Origin: Nymphaea colorata
Taxonomy: Eukaryota; Streptophyta; Magnoliopsida; Nymphaeales; Nymphaeaceae
Direction of reading: 5' to 3'
Assembly (NCBI RefSeq): GCF_008831285.2
Contig: NC_045150.1
Span: 12,691,868 to 12,755,867, forward strand
Length of the DNA stretch: 64,000 bases
Below the pieces are notes generated by a model. It worked only from the letters and a program-made list of their open reading frames with translations, made no database searches and was not told the DNA's origin. Each line of letters opens with the position of its first letter. The first letter of the stretch is position 1. Shown one piece after another: positions 23,341 through 33,189 of this stretch. The position numbers were made by a program, and so were the translations under genes.

Positions 23341-24470
23341 GTGAGGGAACGAGAGGCGGTCCACTTCGCTGGTCGACTCGTCATCCGTCACTTTTTGCTA
23401 TCAGGTAAATCCCAATTTCTTCAATTTGTGCCTGTGTTCTGGAAATCCCAATTTCTTCATTTTGTGCCTGTGCTCTGGAATCTTCTCATTTCTCTTTCCC
23501 GTTTCTCGATTCCTGCATTTCCCTCTTTTTTCTGTATGACTTATTTTGATTTTGAGTTGGTGAGGGAAGGTTTGCTTGCTTCTTCTTCCTGTCATGCATA
23601 AATACCAAAATGTTATGACAAACCATTGTGGATTCTTGATTTTACTTTTAGAAAAGACATGCATAAGTACCAAAAGTTCACGATCTAAACATATTTTTCC
23701 TTCAGTAGTTAATGAAATTTTAGCATAAACCATCACGTTTGTTTGGCATGGATGTTAGACCGTTGGTTACACTTTGTAGAAGAGTTGGCTCCTCCTACCT
23801 TATTATAGGTAATTTGAGCTGGTAGTTTTTGAAATTCTTCAAATTAATGTGGAATGGATGAGTCATCAAGTAAATCAAGTAATAATTTCCTTCTAAGAAC
23901 ACACCAGCAGACAGATTGTAAAAAAAGATGTAAAAAAAATGAAAATTTCAAAATTAAAGTATTAATTATTCATGGTATCTATATATGTATGTATGTCTGT
24001 GCTTTACCATATATACATCTATATAATCATTTTAGGAGTCTGCAGTACTCTTTGAATAGTATTAGAAGGATAACCACATGGACTTGGAGTTCATAGTTTG
24101 ACTAAAATCAGTTTTTATCATATACTGTTTTGCCTTCCGAAAGTACAATTCTTATGAGAATCTCTCGTTTCATCTCTTGTTTTTCTAAATATGCTTCTTC
24201 TTGCATTGTGAAAATGTACTGATCTGCCCGGATTTTAGCTAATTCAAAGTTTATTTAAGAAAGACCAGCTTCTGCAGAACTTGGAAGCTTTCTGGAATCA
24301 ACCATCATAGCAATGTGCATGTCGGAACTTAAATTTCTAGTTCTGTTCCAATGGAAATGAATTCATATATACCAGTGTTCGTGACCAAGTTTTTATGACT
24401 GGTTCCTAGTTAACTTCTTAGAAGCACAAATCCTGCTAGTTTGAACCTTTGAGGTGATTTCAGTAACTAT
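23341..24470. other. Spacer, nothing recognised
   Basis: Only short unconvincing open frames. A small direct repeat occurs near 23401-23480 (aaatcccaatttcttca...tttgtgcctgtg, twice). Confidence 0.45.
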
Positions 24471-24554
24471 GGATGACCAAATTGCTTCTATTTTGGTACT
24501 TTTATTGCCGTTCCATCTCATCTCCTATCTGTAGTTCCATAATTGCGACAACAA

Positions 24555-24660
24555 TCCAACTCACCTATGGGGGCACTGCTCTCTTGGATCTCTCTAACAA
24601 TGACATCGTTGGTAGGCTCCCTTTTAGTATCAAAATGGAACTTCATAATTCGAAGTGCTG
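24555..24660 (+). pseudogene. LRR protein fragment
   Basis: A short open stretch encodes ALLDLSNNDIVGRLPFSI, a recognisable plant extracellular leucine-rich repeat of receptor-like protein type. It is isolated and soon ends in a stop. It is probably a relic of the same decayed gene as 26095-26480. Confidence 0.5.
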
Positions 24661-24899
24661 ATTCTCACCATCAGCTGCTTAAATGCCAGAAAGAGCCGAG
24701 TACCTTGTCCTTGCTACTGAGTTCAAAACGAAACCCAAGTCTGAACCCACATGGGATCAGCAGCAGTTGGGTATGCCTCCTAGGCCCCCATCTATAACTT
24801 TAGCTTGCATAAAGAATGATGCCCATGCTATTCACTGTCTGCATGACAACCACAATCCTCCCTGCTGCACCAGCTACTAAAAAATAAATATGGGAAAGT

Positions 24900-26040
24900 G
24901 TCATTTTAAGTAAGTGGGCGGTTAATCCACCACCCTGGTTACGGTCGAAGCCTACCCAATGCCCCTAGGATCTAAGGCTGCTTTGATCTAAGGCTGCTTT
25001 AGGTGTCTCGAGATGACGCTCATGCGATGATTAAGTGTAATCTTAAGTGAAGATTCACAATCATCAAATAACTGAAGTGGATCAATTCCATTTCAGATAG
25101 GAAATCTGCATTTGTCATATTTTACCAGGCCATTCAGATAGCTCGAAATTGAAAGCAAATGGGAGGGAGCAGCAATTCACAAATTGTTCGGTTCTATTGC
25201 ATGGCGGTAAAATAATATGTATTTTCAATTGATTTATTTCGTTAATGATATCCTCTTTCAGGTGATATTTCTTTCTTGAATGCTCATCACATTTTGGATG
25301 CTACACCTTATTTCTTAGGACACATGTTCTCATAACACGTATTTTAAGAATTGCATGATCATATTTCTAAGAAATATGGCATGATTATGTTCATTATTTG
25401 TTTGTTAGGTTCAGAAACCACATCTATAATCACATCATAGTAACTAGAACAAGAACGTGATACTTTTGGAATACGTGTTATAGGAAAATGTGTCCTAGAG
25501 ACACAATGTCAACATCCTCCTGGACTCTCAATTAGACCAGTTGAGCCCCCCCTGGAAAACTTGACGGATTTATGTAGGGTGAAGTACTGATCCAGCCTGT
25601 ATGCGAGTGTGCGACGACTTACTATCCAGCCATCTCTTGTATTTCTGACTTTATAGTAGAAAGATTAATATGTATAGATTTGATTTGGATTACGACTGCA
25701 AGAACACATGGCTCCTGGTATGCACTAAATTTCAAACACATACGTTTTTAGAGACGATCAATCCAGTGGCGGATCAGATCAAGTACATGTTGAACCTGTG
25801 GAGCTTTCTCCTGCAAACAAAAAATCAGTTGGAATTATTCCCTAGAATTTTAGAACCTCAAAAAACTCATTAAATTAGATCTATACTCCTCTCTTTCTGG
25901 TTCCATGCCTTCTTGTATAGAAGAAAACTTATTCAGGTTTTCTTCTTAGACCTTGGTACAAATTATGGTCTGTTGGACACTTGGCCCTTAGAGATAAATA
26001 ATCTAAAACTGTTTCTACCATTCAGAGAAAGTAACCAACT
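24900..26040. other. Spacer between LRR fragments
   Basis: No gene recognised. A short direct repeat ctaaggctgcttt occurs twice near 24970-25005. Confidence 0.45.
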
Positions 26041-26094
26041 GTTAGCTAACATATTAGAAGTGCTCGGAACGTATCCCAACCTAATCTAGAGTAG

Positions 26095-26480
26095 CTTGAG
26101 CAACAATGAACTTTTTGGTGCTCTTTCGTCAAGCTGGGTTCAATGCCATTATCTCACACACTTCGATGCCTCCCATAGCAACTTCATTGACAGGATTCTG
26201 TGTTAGACCTCTCAAATGGCACAACTATAGGAGTATGTACTTTGTGCTAATTATCTCAATGGACAGATTTCAGCAAGGATATATCAGTTAACATTCTTGT
26301 CTGAGACAAATGTGTGCGAAGCTTATGTTTATGGTGGTATACCGCTAACGATTGATAGGTTAAAGAAATGAGAAGAACTGGACTTACCTTCGAACAATCT
26401 CAGTGCGAAAGTACCTCAGTAACTGGGGCATCTTGTTGCTTTGATCGTCTTGAACTTGAGGAACATAAAAGTAGGTGGAA
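26095..26480 (+). pseudogene. Decayed LRR receptor-like gene fragment
   Basis: LRR coding traces appear in shifting frames. LSNNELFGALSSSW and LTHFDASHSNFIDRI fall near 26095-26195. About 26375-26475 encodes EELDLPSNNLSAKVPQ, a stop, then LGHLVALIVLNLRN. The LxxLxLxxNxLxGxxP pattern is that of plant receptor-like proteins or kinases. Several frame changes and stops separate the pieces, and no kinase or membrane segment follows. The family is clear but the gene is dead. Confidence 0.6.
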
Positions 26481-26739
26481 CAAGTTCCATTTCGGAAAAG
26501 CAATGTGCAAAACCTGCCTACTAGAAGAATATCGAAACCACAATGCATTGGCAGTGTCAAAACCAAGCCAAAGTGGGCAGAGAAACACAACCTTGTCAGC
26601 CATTACTGTACCAATTTTTCGTGCACCCTTGTGTCTGTCACTTTTGGTATTTGCACAGTTGGTCAATGACAAGTTCACAAATCTGGCCTCATGGTTGATG
26701 AAACTGCCGTCCTATGGCCCTTAAAAGGTGAAAATTGTG

Positions 26740-27527
26740 TTTTTGGAATATATTCCTGTGTCCAATGAATACAATTTTCTTGTTTGAGAAAACATGACAT
26801 GATTATGCTCAACTTTTGATTGATAAATATGAAACCGATTTCTGTAACAAAAACATGGCCTTCTTAAATTATATGTTTAAAAACATGCATTCTACCATCA
26901 AACACCCATTAATGCGTAGCCCTGACTCTCCACGATTCGCTTTGTGAGTACGTGTTTCGTGCTTTGCCCCCACGAATTTTTCATAGATATAGAACTAAGA
27001 GAAAGTGCAGATAGTAGAATGGCATGGATAGAACTTTATGAAAGGTCAAGTTTTACAATGACAAGACCAACAGAAAGTACAAACAATAGGATGACTGGGT
27101 TTGGAATGTATAGAGCTTATTATCAAAACGGTAAGAAAACCATCTTGACATTTTTTACCACTTGAAAACTGTATTTGAGTTCCTAAAGTTAAGTCCAACT
27201 TTTTTTCAAGAAAGAATCAAATAAAGCTCACCTAAAAACTTTTTTCAATGCTACCAGACACTCCTATAAAGGTGTTGAGTTCTTTCAACAACTTTTAGTT
27301 GAATCTTCTTGAGCCTAATACTTGGAGATCTTGTTGATGGCCAAAGAGTTTACCAAAATACAATTCAGGTTAAGTTAAACCTAAGTTGAATAACATTGGG
27401 TTAAGCTTGGGATACTATTTCATTTGTCCTTCCTTAACCTGATACTAGTGTCTTGGCTGAGAAGGAAGAAGAACAAAAATTCAACTTGGTTAAAGTATTT
27501 TCTTAGCACAAGACATATTTTTTACAT
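26740..27527. other. Spacer, nothing recognised
   Basis: No gene or repeat structure identified between the LRR relic and the next dispersed repeat. Confidence 0.45.
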
Positions 27528-27728
27528 TAGGAGGCGTTTGTTGCGCCGGAAATCCACTGTTCACCGAGAAAAAAAATTCAAAAATTTAAAAATTTTCCAT
27601 CCTAACAAATGCAGAAAATTTTTTTCGACCGTTGTGGTCGATTCCGGAAATTTTTTTCCAGAAAAAAATTTCCACCTGGAGAGACGGAAATTTTTTTCCG
27701 GAAATTTATTTTTGCCCGTTAGGGCATG
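27528..27728 (+). repeat. Unnamed dispersed repeat, copy B
   Basis: This is the counterpart of 22475-22690. It begins GGCGTTTG...CCGGAAATCCACTGT and ends TTATTTTTGCCCGTTAGGGC. The interior has several ggaaatttttttcc-type palindromes. A CT-rich tract follows at 27740-28010, as after copy A. Confidence 0.55.
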
Positions 27729-28144
27729 CTCGGTCGGAGAGCGCCTCTTCCTTCTCTTCCTTCCTGCTGTCGCGAGTGAGCCGCAGCTGCTCCCTCTTCT
27801 TTGTCGTCGTCTCACACGCAGAACAGGCGCGTCTCCATTCTCCTCTCCCTCTCCGCATCAGAGTTCCACGCCTCCACTCCACCCGAGCAGTGCAGCCGCG
27901 AGCCTCCCGTTCCTCTCTTTCTCGCAAGGTAGTGTGTGTGTCTCTCTCTCTCATTCTCTCTCTTGTTCCCCTCTCCAAGTAGGCCTCTCTCCCTCTCACT
28001 CTCACTTCTGTCACCCTTTTCTACTGCGTGTGAATGACTTGGCCACATAGCGCGGCAGTCAGAGGCAGCAGCAAACGGGAGGGGAACTCTGTCTCGGGTG
28101 CCCCTTTCTCCCTCTCCGACGAATGCCGGCTGCGCTCTCACTCT

Positions 28145-30305
28145 CTGGCCAGCCCAGATTTCTAATGAATGACCAAATTAGCTGTTGTTTCATTTCTGTT
28201 TTTCATATGACCAGTGATGTTTCCATTTGGTTCTTAGATCGGTATGATGTTCACTGGATGAACCTTGAGTGTCTTAAGATTTTGGTATGGATTTAGGATG
28301 TCTTATTATTTGGCGTCAATTAGTTGTTTTGTTTTTCATTTGCTTTCTTTGATGGTATGGACTACTCATTCTTGTATAATAAATGCCCTTTTGTAATGTT
28401 CCTGTGTTCTTCTTCTGCAATTTGGTTCCTGTGCCTTTTCCCTTCCTCCCCTCTGTAAAACTTAATGAACCTGTCCAGATGATGCACTGAGACAATCAAT
28501 AGCATCAGTGTGCCCCTTGCAATTACTCCCCTTAATTTGTTCCCTGCCCTTCAACTCCCCAACTCACTATCGCAGTTCCTATTTGTCATGAGAAGCCATT
28601 GCAGAACAGTAAAGCAATGAGGAGGAGTTTAGATTCAAATTGAGATGGCACTGACTGTGTTACATTGGTCTTGAAGTGATCCTGTTAATAAACATAACTA
28701 GTTCTGCGACGGTCTTTATTTTCTTTTCTTCTACAATATTTTCTTCAAACCAAACCTTTTTTGTGGTGTTTATTACATTTTGATGGATATAAAACTTCCT
28801 TCCAGGATATGAAGCTTCTTCTCCCACAGTCTGTCAATAACTGAATTTTGCTTAGTTTTTTTTACGTATTTTCTTGTTCTTTATAGTTTGGGGAATGCTT
28901 TTATTCATTTTTTGATCTGGAAGCTTTTGATTTGACTTGTGTGTTCTTTTGCATAATGCAACCCTTTATCTTCTTTATGCTTGTAAATGAAGGGTGCTTC
29001 AGCAAAAGAACTGTTTTACTTACTAGGGCAGAACAGTTAGGATCACCTCTGTCGCCGTCTGCACCTCTAGCTCCTGTCCATACAGTGCCAGCGCCTGTTG
29101 TGACAAATCTTAGAAAGTCACAGTCCTTCATTCCCCACCATTTTAGGAGTTAACTATAGATATTGAGGATATTGATAATGAATATGACAATGCTAGACTT
29201 AATGAACTCAAGGTTGTAAGACGTCAACAAAATGATGCTCAAATTTATGTATGGAGAGAGAGAGAGAGCTGTTAAGTGGTCCATCTTGTCACATTTTGTT
29301 TACAATTTTTTAAAATTAATTATATAGATGTGTTTTTCATGTCTAAAAGATCTATGTTTGTACGCCTTGGTAAAACTACATGGGGAGGAATTCATTACTC
29401 CTTAAAATTTGTACGCCTTGGTAAAACTACAGCCAAAAGATCTATGTTTAATCCCCGTTCTTAATTGTATCCAATCTGAAAAATTAACTGTCTTGGCTGT
29501 CTAAATCTGAACTGCCACTCTTCTTAGGAGAAGCTTATTAACCTCAAATTTTATTTCCATGGATCTGATTTATCATATGTTTTATAGTGATCCACGATAA
29601 GATCTATAGTTGATCAAATGAATGATCTTAAGAGATTTTTGTTTCGTTTTTTAATATGGGTTCAATTTGATCTTATCAGCAACTCAACTTACAATTCTCA
29701 TTTCTGCAAAGTTTCTATATGATACAGAAGTTACAATCTTTGGGTGGTTTCATTTTTTCCCCCAAAGAAGAACAAAAATGTTTACATATATTTTTTAGAG
29801 ATGTAACAAGATGAAGTGCCCATATGAAGTAAACAGAATAGAACAGAACAAGACATTCAAAACCCTGATAAATCAGAAGACCTCCTTATTTACATGACAG
29901 TAAGCAGAGTACTACATAATTCAACAGCTTTATTTTTATGCTGACATTTCAATTCTTATTTCAAATTGAATAGAACTTGAAGGACTGATCAGGACTATCT
30001 CCTTGAGAATGAGAAAGAGAGAGTAGATTGTGTCGAACTTTGCTGCAGTTGTTTTTTGTTCCTATCGTGGGGTTTCCTGTTGTTTGTCTTGTGTGTATAC
30101 CATTTTTTGCTGTTGTTTATTTAGTATATGGTCGACAGTTTAATATAATAGGAAACAACTTTTTTGTAACTGATAGATCAGTTGTTACTTGTTATACAGT
30201 AAAGTGATACTTCTCCAGCTTAGTGTTGTTGGTTTGATATATTTAGGGAACAAACCCTAATCCTTTTGTTGTCTATTTGACTTTCTTTACATTTTTTTAT
30301 GTAAT
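28145..30305. other. Gene-poor spacer
   Basis: No gene recognised. A plus-strand open stretch at about 28980-29150 is proline/serine-rich but matches no family I know. At 29344-29454 two short blocks recur in swapped order (see findings). Confidence 0.45.
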
Positions 30306-30310
30306 GGAAG

Positions 30311-30391
30311 GTCCATACTGATGAGACAAGGAGCAGTCTTCAATTTGCAACCAGGGCACTACGTGTGACAAACTGAGTACAAGTGAATGAG
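30311..30391 (+). pseudogene. Single kinesin motor-domain exon relic
   Basis: The 81 bases encode VHTDETRSSLQFATRALRV followed by TN, a TGA (30374-30376), then VQVNE. This is the conserved end of a kinesin motor head, where the switch-proximal ETRSTLQFA and VNE motifs are typical. The exon is flanked by an AG before and a GT after, so intron borders survive. The TGA sits where kinesins usually have Cys. No other kinesin exon was found nearby, so it is an isolated fragment. Confidence 0.65.
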
Positions 30392-30479
30392 GTTTGTTAC
30401 GGTTATTTATGTATGTGGTGTGGTTATTTATCTCATTTTTGTAAATCTGGACAAATGTTTCTTTATCATCAAACTAAGA

Positions 30480-30660
30480 ATTAATTTTCTGGAAATCTGG
30501 AAATATATTTCTGTACCATCAAACTCAGAAATATAGAATTGGAAATATATTTCTGAGTCATCACACACACACCAAAATTGGAATCGGAAAAACTTTTCCC
30601 ATTTCATTTTTCTATTTCCTATATTTTCAGAAATATATTTTCAGAAATATATTTTCAGGC
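30480..30660. repeat. Imperfect inverted repeat (MITE-like)
   Basis: The left arm carries tctggaaatctggaaatatatttctg. The right arm carries cagaaatatattttcagaaatatattttcag, its approximate complement. Arms are AT-rich with further partial copies inside. No clear target-site duplication. It lies about 250 bp upstream of the mS33 start. Confidence 0.4.
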
Positions 30661-30939
30661 TCCTCGAAGAGTGCTCCTTGAAGATTTACTGCTCGAGTTT
30701 AAGATTCGATTTCTTGACCCGACATACCTTGGTTCAAGTACCTGAATCCGGCTCACTCACATGCTGAAACTTCGAGTCCTCCTCAATTGGCCGCATTCTG
30801 CAGTTTTACAGATCGTTGGGCGAGACAGAGGCAGGAATCCCTCGAGGTTGATCGATTGCTGTCAACTCGGCGATTCGTTTTGGTGAAGGGGAGCTCGATC
30901 GGAGGTGATCTTGTTCGATCTGAGAAACGGTAAGCGGAG

Positions 30940-31239
30940 ATGAGTCTGAAGCAGATTTTGACGTCAGCGGCGCTCAAGGGAGTGACGGAGGCGAGGGCTA
31001 GGATCTTCGGGCACGTTCTCAACCCGACGGGGCAGAGATCTCCTCACAAAATCCTTCGGAAGAAGCTGATCGGCGATAAGGTGGCGGAGTGGTACCCGTA
31101 CGACATCAAGAAGGACGACCCCCTGGTGATGGGGAGGCTCGAGCACGAGCGCTTGGCGAAGCTCGAGATGCTGAAGCGTCGAGGGAAGGGCCCGCCCAAG
31201 AAGGGACAGGGCAAGCGTGCCGTTAAGCGCAACAAATAA
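30940..31239 (+). CDS. MRPS33: Mitochondrial small-subunit ribosomal protein mS33
   Basis: A 99-residue single-exon gene of the MRP-S33 family, a component of the small subunit of the mitochondrial ribosome. It contains SLKQILTSAALKGVTEARAR, FGHVLNPTG, KILRKKLIGDKVAEWYP and a strongly basic tail KKGQGKRAVKRNK. The length fits the family and the reading frame is intact from ATG to TAA. The N-terminal amphipathic, basic, acid-poor stretch is consistent with mitochondrial import, though no cleavage site is claimed. Local GC content is clearly higher than in the flanks, as expected for a constrained exon. It is the only fully intact gene in the window. Confidence 0.93.
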   Translation: MSLKQILTSAALKGVTEARARIFGHVLNPTGQRSPHKILRKKLIGDKVAEWYPYDIKKDDPLVMGRLEHERLAKLEMLKRRGKGPPKKGQGKRAVKRNK

Positions 31240-33180
31240 ACACTGGATGCATTTTGGGTAGGTGATGCTCTTTTCTGATCTGTAGGAGTTTGAGCAGTTG
31301 ATGATGAACTGCCGTGAAAGTGTGTGATTATTTGTTTCGAATGGATGAAATGAGAAATTGGATTGTAGTGTCAATCTTGTGGTATACTGATGGATAGGAG
31401 AAGATCGACATAGAACGAATTGCAGGGCATTAACGTATAACATGAATGGGTTGCAATTTAGTCTTCACATCAATAAACATGAGTTCAGGCTGTTCAACAT
31501 GTAAATGCACGTCGCACTACCTTATCTGAAAGCGCAAAATTGAATAACGAATGGCCCCAGTAAGCATCGGATTTGCCAACTAAATATTTGATGTATACAT
31601 GACCTTTGTGGCACTTGGTGGTGTCAATTTGTTCCTCCTATTGGCAACATCACTCTTTTGTATCTGAAGTATATGCATTTAGCAGAATCTATTTGTCTAT
31701 ATCAAATTCTACATTTCATTCGGATTTAGAGTCTATTTTGTGGGTAGATGGTCAATAGTTGCATATCGATGAGAACATGGAGCTACTGACGATAGAGAGT
31801 AAATCGTCCAGTTGCAGATGAGAAAACTAATTGCAAGTCATCTAAATTGTAACAACCATACCATGATCATTGTGATACGCATTTTTATGCAATACAACTT
31901 CAAGATATATTTCACACTAGGACTTGCTAATTAAACTACCTTCGAATGGTAAAACAAACAGCAGTTTGTTGCTTGTAGTTAATCCTGTCACAACCCACAA
32001 AGACTCAATTTAGATCGCCTGTAGGCCACCATCTTCCCATTCCTCGACGACGACTACGTGATTAATGACGACCATGGCTGCAACAAACACCTGAGATTCG
32101 TTGGGCCCCAAATTTGTCTTAGCGAGCTCTCCGGTGGACCAATTTGCACAAAGTCCTATATCACCTGAGATTCGTTAGGCCCCTATTCTGACATGAAGTA
32201 AACAAAGACATGACACGGACCGATGACGGACAAATGTCGTCGAACAGTTTTACTATCAGAAATGACGCAAATCAACTGAAATTATGAGGCCAGATTCTCA
32301 GCAACTCAGACTGGAACGCATGCAACGATTCCCATCCGGCCAATCCAAGCAAGGATAATGTACTCATCGTAAGGTAGCTAATACGAATTCTGATGAAAAG
32401 ACTCAACCTTGTTTTTGTCTCCATAGCGTCAATTTTATATGAATATGAACCCTCAGCAACTCCAGAGGGAAAAAAAAAAATCTGTGCGTGATATGAAGAT
32501 TTGGATATGATATAACTCCATGAGAAAACTATAGTATCTGTATAATCTTCTTGTTCATCTCCACACTTTTATTTGATGTCATACATTCCAGAAATATATG
32601 GCGCATTTGCTTTCCGGAACAGATTCCATCTTGCCTATGAAAGATTGATAGTCCCACGCGTGCCCCTTATTTTTCCCTGTCGACTGAAGCAAAAACAAGA
32701 AGCTCCTGCCGTATGGCCATGGGGTCCTATAAGATACACTTCCTTTGTGGTGATGTACGCAATTCCATAATAGACAACATCGAGTGGACATACAAGGAAT
32801 GTAATATTTAACAAGATTCTTCACTACTGATAACTTTTTGAAAGCACTCCATGCAACTAAAGACCATCCTGGAACCACTGCTTTCAAAGCAAATGATAAT
32901 ATGAATTAAAAAGAGTCCTTGGCAAGTCGGACAAGCTATCAAGAACAATAATTCATTTTATACAGCCAAGGATCTTTTGCAATAGTCTTTCTTGTACTTA
33001 ACTTTATGATGGACCATAAATTATCTCCCGCCAGAACATGCAACATTTGGTGGTAAAGATTAATATGCTTCGACCATAGAACAATGCTGACGCGGCTTCA
33101 GTATCAGCGACATTTTAAAATATTATACGTATTCTGCGTTCACTTCTCCATTTTGCAAACACAAGTATCTTGTAGTATTC
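31240..33180. other. Spacer between mS33 and PPR gene
   Basis: No gene recognised. It includes the probable 3' untranslated regions of both neighbours. A short direct repeat (cacctgagattcgtt(g/a)ggcccc) occurs near 32090 and 32160. Confidence 0.5.
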
Positions 33181-33189
33181 ATCTGAAGG

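Noticed and set aside
27424-28141. Several overlapping 80 to 208-codon frames on both strands
   Set aside because: CT-rich low-complexity DNA keeps frames open by chance; no motif in any of them.
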